Assembly: GCF_015477605.1 (NCBI RefSeq)
Contig: NZ_JADLQX010000007.1
Span: 1-64,000 of the forward strand
Reading direction: 5' to 3'
Source: Nocardia amamiensis
GTDB lineage: Bacteria > Actinomycetota > Actinomycetes > Mycobacteriales > Mycobacteriaceae
Length of the DNA: 64,000 bases
A program made the position numbers and the translations under genes. The notes below the pieces were generated by a model. That model worked only from the letters and a program-made list of their open reading frames with translations, was not told the DNA's origin and did no database searches. How positions within the stretch are numbered: position 1 is the first letter of the stretch; each line of letters opens with the position of its first letter. Positions 34,367-44,638 of this stretch are shown in pieces.

Positions 34367-34513
34367 CGAACATCGTTCAGCGCCTGTGTCGACCTGAACC
34401 CCTTACGCGTAACCGGCGATGACGACCTGCGCTGGCTCGAAGCCTTGATTTGGCCGGGGCAGGACGAGCATCTGTACCGCCTGCGGGCGGCGGCGAGCAT
34501 CGCGTGCAGATCA
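34367..34513 (+). pseudogene. Relic of a DUF2332 gene
   Basis: The frame reads SACVDLNPLRV, then DDDLRWLEALIWPGQDEHLYRL and RAAASIA. This is the diagnostic core of DUF2332 proteins (GIDLNPLDV...WLEALVWPE...RLRAA). Normal members are about 330 residues; only about 45 remain, with no start codon or flanking domain. It lies directly after the Ddn-type gene and before the GlxA-type gene. Confidence 0.55.
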
Positions 34514-34545
34514 GCGGAGTCCACGCCTTCTTCGGGCGCGATGGT

Positions 34546-35481
34546 TCAGCCTTTGAAGAGGCGGCGATATTTTCCAGGGCTGATCCCGACATGGCGGTTG
34601 AAGACGGCGCGGGTGTTGGCCGGGCTGCCTAGCCCGACGCGGTATCCGATTCGGTCTACGGGGAGGTCCGTGGTTTCGAGGAGCTCGCGAGCTCGGTCGA
34701 TGCGGGCGGCGGTGAGCCAGGCGCGGGTCGAGGTTCCGGTCTCGTCGCGGAACCGCCGGATGAAGGTTCGTCGCGACAGGTGCGATCGGCGAGCAAGTTC
34801 ATCGAGCGTGTGCGGGTGGTCCAGCTTTCCCAGCATCCAGGCGCGGGTTTCCTCGAGGGTGCTGGAGGTGGCGGTGGGGAGAAACTGGCGCGTGTATTGC
34901 GCTTGGCCCCCTTCGCGTACCGGCGGCGCGACAAGGTCGCGGGCACGCTCGTTGGCTACGGCTGCGCCGAAGTCCTTGCGGATGATGTGCAGGCACAGAT
35001 CGATCCCGCTGGTGACGCCTGCCGAGGTGAGCACGTCACCATCGTCGACGAAGAGCCGATCGGGTTGCACGTCGATGTCCGGATATCTGGTTTGTAGCAG
35101 GGCGGCGGCGCGCCAGTGGGTCGTGGCCGGCCGGTTGGCCAGCAGTCCTGCGGCGGCCAAGGCGAAAGCTCCGGTGCAGATCGATACCAGCCGCGCGCCG
35201 CCCGAATGCGCCTGACCGAGGGCATCCGTGAGCGGATCTGGCGGTGTCCGGTCGAAACCGGCATAACCGGGCATCACGATTGTGTCGGCATCAGCCAGGA
35301 CATCCAGCGTGATCGTTTCACCCGATAGCCAGGGGATGGGGGCACTTCTCGATGTCGGGCACACGACAAGGTCGTAGTTGGGGTCGGAACCGAAAACATC
35401 GATCGGAATCGCGGCGTCGAGCATGACGACCTTGTCTGGCACCACAACGGCGACGCGCCGCTTCCCCACCCCGGCTGACAT
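34546..35481 (-). CDS. GlxA-family regulator (DJ-1/PfpI + AraC helix-turn-helix)
   Basis: A 311-residue regulator with two domains. Residues 1-180 form a DJ-1/PfpI-like amidase fold (VVMLDAAIPIDVFG, IVMPGYAGFD, LVSICTGAFALAAAGLLANR) with Cys in the ICTGAF elbow. Residues 215-311 form an AraC-type double helix-turn-helix (TLDELARRSHLSRRTFIRRF, VDRIGYRVGLGSPANTRAVF). Many such regulators control nitrogen or glycine-betaine-type metabolism. It is divergent from the HD-domain gene, 71 bases apart, and is the likely controller of that gene. Confidence 0.88.
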   Translation of the reverse strand: MSAGVGKRRVAVVVPDKVVMLDAAIPIDVFGSDPNYDLVVCPTSRSAPIPWLSGETITLDVLADADTIVMPGYAGFDRTPPDPLTDALGQAHSGGARLVSICTGAFALAAAGLLANRPATTHWRAAALLQTRYPDIDVQPDRLFVDDGDVLTSAGVTSGIDLCLHIIRKDFGAAVANERARDLVAPPVREGGQAQYTRQFLPTATSSTLEETRAWMLGKLDHPHTLDELARRSHLSRRTFIRRFRDETGTSTRAWLTAARIDRARELLETTDLPVDRIGYRVGLGSPANTRAVFNRHVGISPGKYRRLFKG

Positions 35482-35552
35482 GGCCCGATGCTAGCGTTTC
35501 GTGGCACTGGAGCCACTCCTGAGATAGGAAATGCCGAAATAGCCTCGCGTTC

Positions 35553-36188
35553 GTGACTTTCCGTATCGAATTACCATCTACTCGACTGGCCGATGCCGCC
35601 TTGGCGGTCGTGCGGCGGTCGGAGGACGAAGCGATCGTCAACCACAGTGTCCGCAGCTACCTCTTCGCCGAGCTGCTCGCCGAACACCAGGGCTTGCACG
35701 CCGATCCAGGCTATGACCGCGAGCTATTGTTCGCCGCCACGGCCATGCACGATCTCGGAACGAGCGGATTGGCCTCGGGCAAGGAACGTTTCGAGGTCGA
35801 GGGTGCCGATCTCGCCGCCGAAATCCTCTCCGATCACGGTGTTCCGCAAGTGGATGTCGACCGAGTGTGGGAGGCGATCGCGCTGCACACCTCACCCGGC
35901 ATTGCCGAACGGCGCGGGCTCCTGGCTTACCTGACGGCGGAGGGCAGCAAGATGGACATCGGCTTTCACGCCCACCTGACCGAGTCGCATCAGGCAGCGA
36001 TACACGCTGCCTATCCGCGCCTGCACATGGTGAAATCACTGACCGACGCGGTAGTCGACCACGCGGGTAGATCCGAAACCGCGGCACCGATCTACTCGAT
36101 GGAGTATCAATTCCGGCTCGAACGACGCGCGAATGGCGCGACACAGCTGGAGAGACTCGTAGCGGGCCGGTTTCCCTGGGGAGAGTAG
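35553..36188 (+). CDS. HD-domain phosphohydrolase family protein
   Basis: A 211-residue HD-domain protein. The metal-binding residues are His in VNHSVRSYLFAELLAEH, the HD pair in ATAMHDLGTSGL and later Asp/His in IALHTSPGI. The order and spacing are those of cyanamide-hydratase-like and related small HD hydrolases, but the substrate is not known. The GTG at 35553 is the start. Pairing with a divergent GlxA-type regulator suggests an inducible single-gene response. Confidence 0.8.
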   Translation: MTFRIELPSTRLADAALAVVRRSEDEAIVNHSVRSYLFAELLAEHQGLHADPGYDRELLFAATAMHDLGTSGLASGKERFEVEGADLAAEILSDHGVPQVDVDRVWEAIALHTSPGIAERRGLLAYLTAEGSKMDIGFHAHLTESHQAAIHAAYPRLHMVKSLTDAVVDHAGRSETAAPIYSMEYQFRLERRANGATQLERLVAGRFPWGE

Positions 36189-36287
36189 AGACCTCGGGCC
36201 AGGACGTCGACGGCGGCTGTTCACCCCTGCGCAGCCACAACGGGATCGGCTCAACCGAGCCTCTTCGTCCAGGTCGGTCCGGTGAGT

Positions 36288-36884
36288 TCAAGACTCGGGG
36301 TACACGACTTTGCGATGTGCGTATTCGCAAGGGCACGGAGGTTCGCCGTCGAATCCATCGACGTCTTCGTCGAGGTGGACCAGCACGCGCGCACCATCGG
36401 ATCGGGTGAGTGTCCACAACCACGGCTGCGGTTCGTCGCCGAAGCTGCAAAGGATGTCGCAGCCGATCTGTGCTGCGAGCAGGACGACGAATCCTTGGCT
36501 GTCCAGCGCATCCGGTCCGGATAGTGGCAGATCGGCACTGACCGAGAACGCTGCCGCGAAGTCCCCGCCGACCGGCCCATATGTGCAGAAGGCCGGGAAC
36601 GGGCCGTCCCGGTGGACATTCCGAAGGGCCTCTTCTACAAGGTTGTCACTGCTGACGAAGATTTCCGACTCCGGAACCTCGAAGCACCTCCGCAGAAAGG
36701 CACGGAGTTCCATCGCGTCGAGGGGACGAGAGCACAGCCCGTCGCACGCAATCACTCGACGAGCGTACTCGGCTGGCACCATGCGGAGCCGGTTCGTCCG
36801 ATCGAGCTCGGTGGCCTGCACGGAGTCGATGGGGCCCTGCGTCGGCGACGAGAGTGCGGAAGGATGCAGATCATGGCGTCGCAT
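36288..36884 (-). CDS. Hypothetical protein
   Basis: About 198 residues; I do not recognise the family. The body from MVPAEYARRVIACDGLCSRP onward looks coding, with ELRAFLRRCFEVPESEIFVS, CTYGPVGGDFAAAFSVSADL and a C-terminal WLWTLTRSDGARVLVHLDED. The last segment resembles the end of small immunity-like or SUKH-like folds, but the similarity is too weak to name. ATG 36884 has AAGGTC upstream but would overlap the divergent permease start; ATG 36782 would avoid that. Confidence 0.5.
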   Translation of the reverse strand: MRRHDLHPSALSSPTQGPIDSVQATELDRTNRLRMVPAEYARRVIACDGLCSRPLDAMELRAFLRRCFEVPESEIFVSSDNLVEEALRNVHRDGPFPAFCTYGPVGGDFAAAFSVSADLPLSGPDALDSQGFVVLLAAQIGCDILCSFGDEPQPWLWTLTRSDGARVLVHLDEDVDGFDGEPPCPCEYAHRKVVYPES

Positions 36885-38114
36885 GATGGGACCTTGCACC
36901 GCAGGCTCGGGCTCACCGATTCGGTGATCATCGGGCTCGGGGCGATGATCGGGGCGGGCATCTTCGCGGCGTTGGCGCCTGCGGCGGCCTCGGCCGGGAG
37001 CTGGTTGCTGCTCGCACTCGCGGTGGCGGCGCTGCTCGCGTACTGCAATGCGATGTCGTCGGCGCGGCTGGCGGCGCGCTATCCGGTGTCCGGGGGAACG
37101 TACGTGTATGGGCGGGAGCGGCTCGGCCCGTTCTGGGGCTACCTCGCCGGTTGGGGCTTCGTCGCGGGAAAGACTGCCTCATGCGCGGCGATGGCGTTGA
37201 CGGTCGGTAGTTACGCCTGGCCCGAGCAGGCGCATGCGGTGGCGGTCGGCGCGGTGGTGGCGATTACCGCGATCAACTACACCGGGGTGCAGAAATCGGC
37301 GTTGGCCACCCGGGTGCTCGTCGCGGTGGTGCTCGCGGTGCTCGCGGTGGTGGTCGTGGCCGGGTTCTTCGGAACGCACTCGGCGGCAACGGCCTTGCCC
37401 GACCGGATCGGTCCGCGCGACGTTCTCACGGCGGCCGGTCTGCTGTTCTTCGCGTTCGCGGGATACGCCCGCATCGCCACCCTCGGCGAGGAGGTGCGCG
37501 AACCGGAACGGACCATTCCACGCGCTGTCATGATCGCGCTCGGACTCGCTCTCGCGGTCTACGCACTGGTGGCGGTCGTGGCGCTGAGCGTGCTCGGATC
37601 CGCCGGACTTGCCCAGGCGACAGACCCGCTGGCGCGAGTGGTCACCGCGGCGGGTTTTCCGGCGGCGGCCCCGGTGGTGCGGATCGGCGCGGTGCTGGCA
37701 GCGGCCGGATCGCTGCTGGCGCTGATCCTCGGAGTGTCCCGCACGGTGCTCGCCATGGCGCGAGATCGCTATCTGCCGGGTGCGCTGGCCGCGGTGCATC
37801 CGCGCTTCGGGGTGCCGCATCGCGCCGAACTGGTGGTCGGCGCGGTCGTCGCGGTGGTCGCCGCGGTCTTCGATCTGCGTGCGGCGATCGGCTTCTCCTC
37901 GTTCACGGTGCTCGTCTACTACCTGATCGCGAATATCTCCGCCGCGACGCTGACCGCCGAGGAGAACCGCCCGGCCCGCTGGATTCCCGTCGTCGGCGCA
38001 GCGGGCTGTGTCATCGTGGGATTCTCGCTGCCCCTCGGCTCCGTCCTGGCCGGACTCGGCACACTCGCCTTCGGCGCGGTGCTTTACGTGCTGCGTGTCC
38101 GGTCACGTTCGTAG
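36873..38114 (+). CDS. APC-superfamily amino acid permease
   Basis: A 413-residue transporter with about 12 transmembrane segments. The first helix reads DSVIIGLGAMIGAGIFAALA, containing the GAMIGAGIF substrate- and cation-binding unwound segment of APC carriers, and the sixth-helix region LLFFAFAGYARIATLGEEVR carries the conserved FAFxGxxxIxxxxEE. GGAAGG lies nine bases before ATG 36873. The substrate is probably an amino acid or amine. The first 89-codon frame downstream is a hydroxylase relic, so no operon partner is obvious. Confidence 0.88.
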   Translation: MASHDGTLHRRLGLTDSVIIGLGAMIGAGIFAALAPAAASAGSWLLLALAVAALLAYCNAMSSARLAARYPVSGGTYVYGRERLGPFWGYLAGWGFVAGKTASCAAMALTVGSYAWPEQAHAVAVGAVVAITAINYTGVQKSALATRVLVAVVLAVLAVVVVAGFFGTHSAATALPDRIGPRDVLTAAGLLFFAFAGYARIATLGEEVREPERTIPRAVMIALGLALAVYALVAVVALSVLGSAGLAQATDPLARVVTAAGFPAAAPVVRIGAVLAAAGSLLALILGVSRTVLAMARDRYLPGALAAVHPRFGVPHRAELVVGAVVAVVAAVFDLRAAIGFSSFTVLVYYLIANISAATLTAEENRPARWIPVVGAAGCVIVGFSLPLGSVLAGLGTLAFGAVLYVLRVRSRS

Positions 38115-38135
38115 GGACGAGGAAGCGCTGCGGCA

Positions 38136-38405
38136 ATGGGGCGGCGCCGAGTCGCCGAGTTGCCGCGGCAGGCACGACCGCTGCTCGTAGATCTCACCGG
38201 CTCGGTGGGCGACACCGGCGGAGACCGGGCTGACCGCATCGACATCATTACCGCCACCGCCGCGGACGCGCCCGCTGCCGCGCTGCTGATCCGCCCGGAC
38301 GGTTATGTCGCCTGGGCCGCGACAAATCCCGAGCACGACGGTCTCGCCACGGCATCGACCCGCTGGTTCGGTTCGGCGAGCACCCCGGCCCCGGTAATCG
38401 GCTGA
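38136..38405 (+). pseudogene. C-terminal relic of an FAD-dependent aromatic hydroxylase
   Basis: This 89-codon frame starts 21 bases after the permease stop. It reads RPLLVDLTGSVGD, DRIDIITATAADAPAAALLI, RPDGYVAWA, which is the thioredoxin-like C-terminal domain that ends PHBH-family hydroxylases of about 500 residues. The FAD and substrate domains are gone. It may be translated by chance but cannot be a complete enzyme. Confidence 0.6.
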
Positions 38406-38472
38406 TCGCGAGGATCGTGATGTCCCGCCTGTTGAGCGTGCGATGGCGCCCAGGAGCGCTAGCCTCGTGCAC

Positions 38473-39822
38473 ATGGGGCGTATGGGTGGATTCCTAGCCG
38501 GAATCGCGGCGGTTTCGCTGGTGGCGGGCAATCTGCTCGCCGGGAGCGCGCACGCCGCGCCCGGCGATCAGGTGCGGTGCGCCGTAACCTCGGGCCGTGA
38601 CCTGGAGCGGGCGGCGCCGGAGCAGGTCGGGTTGGATTCCGGGCGGCTGCACGAAGCGCTGCGCTTCGCCTCCGGGCGGAACCGATTCAACGTGCAGGTG
38701 TTCCGGCACAACTGCCTGATCGGCGAGGGGCTGACGAACAATCAGACCGACAACGTCGCGTGGAACATCTGGAGCGCCACCAAGAGCATCGTCTCCGTGC
38801 TCGCCGGAATCGCCTGGGACCAAGGCCAACTCGAACTCGACGCGCCGATCGACCGGTATCTGCCCGCCGGGCTCGGCGGCCCCACGCACCGGTCGATCAC
38901 CGTGGAGAATCTGCTCACCGAGACGTCGGGCATGCGAGTCGGGGTGGTGACCGAGGGCATCACCGGCGTGGTCCCGATCGATCCGAACAGCGCGGTGCAG
39001 GCGCTCGGTGTGCCGCTGGACAATCCGCCGGGCACCGTATTCACCTACAGCCAGCGCAACGTCGACCTCCTGGCTTACGTAATCGAGCTGGCCATGGGTG
39101 AACCACTGCAACAGTTCGCGCAGCGGGAATTGTTCGACCCGCTCGGCATTCCGCGCGGCGACTACTACTGGGCCCGCGACCGCTCCGGACACACCTACGG
39201 CTACGCACACCTGATGATTCCGCCGAAGGATTTCGCCAAGCTCGGCCTGCTGGTGAGCAACAACGGACAGTGGGGCGGCCAGCGGATCGTCTCCGCCGAA
39301 TACCTGCGGAAAGCGCGCACGCCCTCGCCCACGAACCCGTGCTACGGATACCTGTTCTGGCTCGGGCCCGGATGCGCCGAGACCGCGGATTTCCTGCCCC
39401 GCGACGTCTACACGATGGCGGGTCTCGGAATGCAGAACGTCTTCATCATTCCGAGTCTGGATCTCACCGTTGTGTGGACCGGAGTCTTCGGAAACGTCAG
39501 CAGCCAGGGAGTGAGCGGGATCATCCAGAACACCCAGGAACTACCCTACGAATTCTTCCGCAAAGTATTCGACGCGTTCGACGAGCGGCCGGTGCGCGAC
39601 CCGGGCCCCTACATAGAGCCGCCGGTCCGGCTGGACCCCCGCCGCTTCGTCGACAACGACATCCTGATCGCGGTCTTCGGCATCGGGCCCGCCGCCTATC
39701 CGGGTTGCAACGTCTTCGCCTGCCTGAATTACCCGTTGGAGCCGCCATTCGCGGACACCCCGCCGGGCTGCGCCATCGTGGCCTGCCTCGGGCCGGACCC
39801 GCGCACCCCTGGCATCCGCTGA
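38473..39822 (+). CDS. Exported serine hydrolase, beta-lactamase/PBP-like fold
   Basis: A 449-residue protein of the beta-lactamase (class C)/esterase family. A signal peptide (MGGFLAGIAAVSLVAGNLLA, then GSAHA-AP) directs export. The catalytic Ser101-x-x-Lys104 is in WSATKSIVS, and the second motif Tyr-x-Asn-like is YSQRN. The third motif region is in MAGLGMQNVFIIPSLDL. Cys36/Cys81 and a cluster of Cys in the last 60 residues suggest disulfides. Family members are esterases, D-aminopeptidases or beta-lactamases; drug resistance should not be assumed. Confidence 0.82.
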   Translation: MGRMGGFLAGIAAVSLVAGNLLAGSAHAAPGDQVRCAVTSGRDLERAAPEQVGLDSGRLHEALRFASGRNRFNVQVFRHNCLIGEGLTNNQTDNVAWNIWSATKSIVSVLAGIAWDQGQLELDAPIDRYLPAGLGGPTHRSITVENLLTETSGMRVGVVTEGITGVVPIDPNSAVQALGVPLDNPPGTVFTYSQRNVDLLAYVIELAMGEPLQQFAQRELFDPLGIPRGDYYWARDRSGHTYGYAHLMIPPKDFAKLGLLVSNNGQWGGQRIVSAEYLRKARTPSPTNPCYGYLFWLGPGCAETADFLPRDVYTMAGLGMQNVFIIPSLDLTVVWTGVFGNVSSQGVSGIIQNTQELPYEFFRKVFDAFDERPVRDPGPYIEPPVRLDPRRFVDNDILIAVFGIGPAAYPGCNVFACLNYPLEPPFADTPPGCAIVACLGPDPRTPGIR

Positions 39823-39923
39823 CGCGGTATCACCCTGGCGCGTTGAACCTGCCCTTCGCAGACCTTGCTGGGCTGCGCAAACCCGGCCGATCCAGGCCCG
39901 ACCGCAAGGACTCGCGCCCACAT

Positions 39924-40841
39924 CTAACCGGACAGATTCGTGACCCATCCGTGCATCTCGTCGGTGCGCAGCGCGGCGTAGTGGCGCTTGCGCAGCGCCT
40001 GCGAGATCGGTCCCGGTGCGCCGTCGGCGACCACGCGACCGTCTACCTCGACGACCGGAGCCGCACCGGCTGAGGTTCCGGTGACGAAGACCTCGTCGGC
40101 GATGTACAGCTCGGTGAGGTCCACAGTGCGTTCGACTACCGGAATGCCGTCCTCGGCCGCCAGGGTGAGGACGGTCCTGCGGTTGATGCCGTCGAGGATG
40201 TCGCAGGACACGTCCGGGGTGATCAGCGTGCCGCCCCGGACCAGGAAGATATTGGCCGCGCTGAGCTCACAGACATGGCCGTTGCCGTCGAGGAAGACAC
40301 AGTCGTCGTATCCGCTGTCGATCGCGTCCTGCTTGGCCAGAACCGAATTCACGTAGGCGCCATTGACCTTGGCGCGGGACGGGATGGCGTTGTCCGGAAT
40401 CCGCCGCCACGGGCTGGACTTCAGCCGCATCCCGTCCTGCGGGACGATCGGCACCGCGTCGTAGACGAAGATGCTCACCTGGATCGCACAGCCGCGCACG
40501 CGAGTGCCCGGAATGGATTCGACCACGTGCACCGTCGCCCGTACGAAGACATCCTCAGTGGGGGCGTTCGCCGCGATCAGTTCCACGACGGCGGCGCGAA
40601 ACCTGGCGAAATCCCACTCCACGGGGAACTGATCGATCCCGATGATCTTGCACGACTCCTCGAGCCGCCGGAAATGATCATCCAGCCGGAATGCGGTCCG
40701 TGCCGCCCCTTCCACGTGCACCGGGAAGACGGTGTAGACACTCAGTCCGTACAACACCGCGGACGATGCGACACCGACCACGGCCGCATCGGCCGCAACG
40801 ATCCGGTCGCCGAGATACACGTGGGGATGAGGGTTAGCCAT
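39924..40841 (-). CDS. Class IV PLP aminotransferase (branched-chain or D-amino-acid type)
   Basis: A 305-residue fold-type IV enzyme. The PLP-binding lysine lies in SRAKVNGAYVNSVLAKQDA, the cofactor phosphate-binding segments in GHVCELSAANIFLVRGG and VFVTGTSAGAAPVVEVDG. The N-terminal LSVYTVFPVHVEG and RLDDHFRRLEES are typical for IlvE-like enzymes. Substrate choice among branched-chain amino acids, D-amino acids and (R)-amines cannot be read safely. A truncated antitoxin-like frame lies 86 bases upstream. Confidence 0.85.
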   Translation of the reverse strand: MANPHPHVYLGDRIVAADAAVVGVASSAVLYGLSVYTVFPVHVEGAARTAFRLDDHFRRLEESCKIIGIDQFPVEWDFARFRAAVVELIAANAPTEDVFVRATVHVVESIPGTRVRGCAIQVSIFVYDAVPIVPQDGMRLKSSPWRRIPDNAIPSRAKVNGAYVNSVLAKQDAIDSGYDDCVFLDGNGHVCELSAANIFLVRGGTLITPDVSCDILDGINRRTVLTLAAEDGIPVVERTVDLTELYIADEVFVTGTSAGAAPVVEVDGRVVADGAPGPISQALRKRHYAALRTDEMHGWVTNLSG

Positions 40842-40927
40842 CGCCGCAGGCTAACAGCGCGACGAGCCGGTGCGCGAACCTATTTCGAACCGCCCGCCGA
40901 CACCCGCCATGTCGCCAAGGCCCATTC

Positions 40928-41065
40928 TCATTCGATGAGGTCGCGTTCGATGCCGCCACCGGCCTCGAGTTCCTGAACGGATCGACGTAGGCGCGCCCCG
41001 TCGGGCCCGCTCAGCAACGCGAGGGTCGTGGACAGCGAGCGATCATCTTCCTCGGACGTCGGCAC
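40928..41065 (-). pseudogene. YefM/Phd antitoxin, C-terminal relic
   Basis: The 45-codon frame from GTG 41065 ends LALLSGPDGARLRRSVQELE and AGGGIERDLIE. This matches the toxin-binding tail of YefM antitoxins (LxxPANAxRLxxSIxELxxGxGxERxLIE). The N-terminal DNA-binding half is missing and no YoeB toxin is downstream. GAGGGG precedes the GTG, so a short protein could still be made. Confidence 0.55.
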
Positions 41066-41104
41066 GCCATTCCCCTCGCGTAACGGCTTACAGGTTGTGA
41101 TCCC

Positions 41105-42142
<1,038 letters not shown>

Positions 42143-43408
42143 TTATCGCCCCGTTCCCGCATGGACCACCGCGACCTCGTCGCCGCCGAGGTCGAACGCC
42201 TTGTGCAGCACTTTGACCGCCTCGTCCAGTTCGGTGTCCTTGACCAGCACGGAGATCCGGATCTCCGAGGTGGAGATCAGATCGATGTTCACACCCGCCT
42301 TGGCCAGCGCCTCACAGAACGTGGCGGTGACCCCCGGGTGGCTCTTCATGCCCGCGCCGACCAGCGACACCTTGCCGATGTGGTCGTCGTAGAGCACCTG
42401 GGAGAAGCCGATGTCGGCCTGCCGCTTGGTCAGCATCTCGACCGCGCGGGCACCCTCGGTTTTCGGCAGCGTGAAGGTGATGTCGGTCTTACCGGTCTCG
42501 ACCTTCGAGATGTTCTGCAGAACCATGTCGATGTTGATCTCGGCGTCGGCGACGGCGCGGAACACCTTGGCGGCGTAACCCGGCTCGTCCGGCAGCCCGA
42601 CCACGGTCACCTTGGCCTCGCTGCGGTCATGTGCGACGCCGGTGAGGATTGCTTGCTCCAAGGGGATGTCCTCCATCGATCCAGAAACGTAGGTGCCCCG
42701 CTTGTCGGTGTAGGACGAGCGCACATGCACGGGCACGTTGTAGCGGCGGGCGTATTCGACGCAGCGCAGCATCAGCACCTTGGCGCCGCAGGCCGCCAGT
42801 TCCAGCATCTCCTCGTAGGAGACCTGCTCGAGCCGCTGCGCGTCGGGCACGATCCGCGGGTCGGCGGTGAAGACGCCGTCCACGTCGGTGTAGATCTCGC
42901 AGACGTCCGCGTTCAGCGCGGCGGCCAGCGCTACCGCGGTGGTGTCCGAACCGCCGCGGCCCAGCGTGGTGACGTCCCTGCTGTCCTGGCTGACGCCCTG
43001 GAAGCCGGCGACCAGCACGACGAGGCCCTCGTCGAGCGCGTCCCGGACCCGGCCCGGGGTCACGTCGATGATCTTGGCGTTGCCGTGCGCGCCCGTGGTG
43101 ATCACACCCGCCTGCGAGCCGGTGAAGGAGCGGGCCTCGGCGCCAAGGGAGTGGATGGCCATGGCGACCAGCGCGTTGGAGATGCGCTCCCCGGAGGTGA
43201 GCAGCATGTCCATCTCGCGGGCGGGCGGCGCGGGCGCCACCTGCTGGGCGAGATCGAGCAGTTCGTCGGTGGTGTCGCCCATGGCGGAGCAGACGACCAC
43301 CACGTCGTGGCCCTGCTTCTTGGTCTCCACGATCCGTTCAGCGACGCGCCGGATACGCTCGGCGGTCGCCACCGAGGATCCTCCGTACTTCTGAACCACG
43401 AGAGCCAC
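42143..43408 (-). CDS. lysC: Aspartokinase
   Basis: A 421-residue enzyme that phosphorylates aspartate, the first step of the aspartate pathway. The kinase domain shows [40 protein letters not shown] and [18 protein letters not shown]. Two ACT domains (from about 265; [20 protein letters not shown] and [20 protein letters not shown]) sense Lys/Thr. GTG 43408 follows GGAGGA. In relatives an internal start makes a separate ACT-only beta subunit; the Met of [12 protein letters not shown] (about residue 250) is at the right place. Confidence 0.96.
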   Translation of the reverse strand: MALVVQKYGGSSVATAERIRRVAERIVETKKQGHDVVVVCSAMGDTTDELLDLAQQVAPAPPAREMDMLLTSGERISNALVAMAIHSLGAEARSFTGSQAGVITTGAHGNAKIIDVTPGRVRDALDEGLVVLVAGFQGVSQDSRDVTTLGRGGSDTTAVALAAALNADVCEIYTDVDGVFTADPRIVPDAQRLEQVSYEEMLELAACGAKVLMLRCVEYARRYNVPVHVRSSYTDKRGTYVSGSMEDIPLEQAILTGVAHDRSEAKVTVVGLPDEPGYAAKVFRAVADAEINIDMVLQNISKVETGKTDITFTLPKTEGARAVEMLTKRQADIGFSQVLYDDHIGKVSLVGAGMKSHPGVTATFCEALAKAGVNIDLISTSEIRISVLVKDTELDEAVKVLHKAFDLGGDEVAVVHAGTGR

Positions 43409-43572
43409 GACAGGGTCCTCCAAGATCGACAACAAACTGGTAACAGTCATCCAGACTACCGGCCGGGGGCCAGCGGTTTTGCCGATACCTACCCGGCTTG
43501 TGCAAAAGCCCACAGCCGCATCCGATCCCGGGGCGGACGCGCGGCCCGCGCCCGATGCGGGACCATGTGGGT

Positions 43573-43986
43573 ATGAAGAGCACGCTGCTCGAGGTGAGAA
43601 CGGGCCACAGCGAGGTGGTGCAGGACATCACGCCGCAGTGCGCGACATTCGTCCGCGAAGCGGGTGGCGACGGGCTGCTGCACGTCTTCGTGCCGCACGC
43701 CACCGCGGGGATCGCGATCATGGAATTGGGCGCACGCAGCGACGACGACCTGCTGGCCGCGCTGCGCGATCTGCTGCCCGCCGACGACCGATGGCGGCAC
43801 GCGCACGGCTCCCGCGGCCACGGGCGCTCGCACGTGATGCCCGCGCTGATCCCGCCGTACGCGACGGTCCCGGTGCTCGGCGGGAAGCTGGCCCTCGGCA
43901 CCTGGCAGTCGATCGCGCTGGTCGATCTCAACATCGACAACCCCGACCGCCAGGTACGGCTGTCCTTCCTCTCCGACGCGAGCTGA
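43573..43986 (+). CDS. YjbQ family (UPF0047) protein
   Basis: A 137-residue YjbQ-type protein. Conserved His residues that bind a metal are in [19 protein letters not shown] and [20 protein letters not shown], and the C-terminus has [20 protein letters not shown]. The family can replace thiamine-phosphate synthase weakly, so its annotation as a secondary ThiE is based on overexpression; the physiological role is open. It is divergent from lysC and convergent with the DHFR-like genes. Confidence 0.88.
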   Translation: MKSTLLEVRTGHSEVVQDITPQCATFVREAGGDGLLHVFVPHATAGIAIMELGARSDDDLLAALRDLLPADDRWRHAHGSRGHGRSHVMPALIPPYATVPVLGGKLALGTWQSIALVDLNIDNPDRQVRLSFLSDAS

Positions 43987-44029
43987 GCCGACCCGGCCAC
44001 GGCCCTGCGCGCGGCCGCGACCGCGCGGT

Positions 44030-44605
44030 TCAGGCCCTGGTGAGCCAGGTGACCTGGACGCCGTTGCTGAACTCCGTTCGCTCGGTCGGGCGAAACAGGG
44101 TCGGACGGAACTCGCCCGCGAACCCGGGAACGCCGGTGCCCGCGACCACCGGATAGCTCTTGATCACCAGTTCATCGATCTCCTCCAGCAGCGCTGCGGC
44201 GAGCTTGCCGCCGCCCGCCAGCCAGATGTCCATGCCGTCCTGCCGCTTCAGTTCCTGGACCAAGCCGACGGGATCGCCCTCCACCACCTCCACGCCGGGA
44301 GCATCGATCCGGCCGAGCGTGCTCGACACCACGTACTGCTTCATGTGTGCGTACGGGCTGGTCACGCCGATGGACAGGGCCGGATCGTAGGTGCCGCGAC
44401 CCATCACGAGCGTGTCGAATTTCTGGTTCGGCGCGTCCACGTCGAGCCCGACGTGGGGGCGCACATGGGTGGGCAGCGTCTCCGGATACTCCGCGCGCAT
44501 CCATTCCCACATATCGTCTGCTACCGGGTAGAAGTCGATTTCGCCATTCGGGCCCGCGATGTAGCCGTCGAGTGAAACACCGACGAAGTAGACGAGTTTT
44601 CGCAT
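44030..44605 (-). CDS. Dihydrofolate reductase/RibD C-terminal-like protein, copy 1
   Basis: A 191-residue protein of the DHFR-like RibD C-terminal family. It begins MRKLVYFVGVSLDGYIAGPN and contains DTLVMGRGTYDPALSIGVTS, YVVSSTLGRID and DIWLAGGGKLAAALLEEIDE (nucleotide-binding glycine motif). Length and sequence match the next gene closely, so the pair is a tandem duplication. Stand-alone members are probable NADPH-dependent reductases of unknown substrates. It is 33 bases after copy 2 in the same direction. Confidence 0.85.
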   Translation of the reverse strand: MRKLVYFVGVSLDGYIAGPNGEIDFYPVADDMWEWMRAEYPETLPTHVRPHVGLDVDAPNQKFDTLVMGRGTYDPALSIGVTSPYAHMKQYVVSSTLGRIDAPGVEVVEGDPVGLVQELKRQDGMDIWLAGGGKLAAALLEEIDELVIKSYPVVAGTGVPGFAGEFRPTLFRPTERTEFSNGVQVTWLTRA

Positions 44606-44638
44606 GGGATTACCTCTTTCTGTGGATTTCGGTGGCGG

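Noticed and set aside
38473..39822. Beta-lactamase resistance gene
   Set aside because: The SxxK/YxN fold is shared with many esterases and peptidases; nothing in the sequence shows antibiotic hydrolysis.
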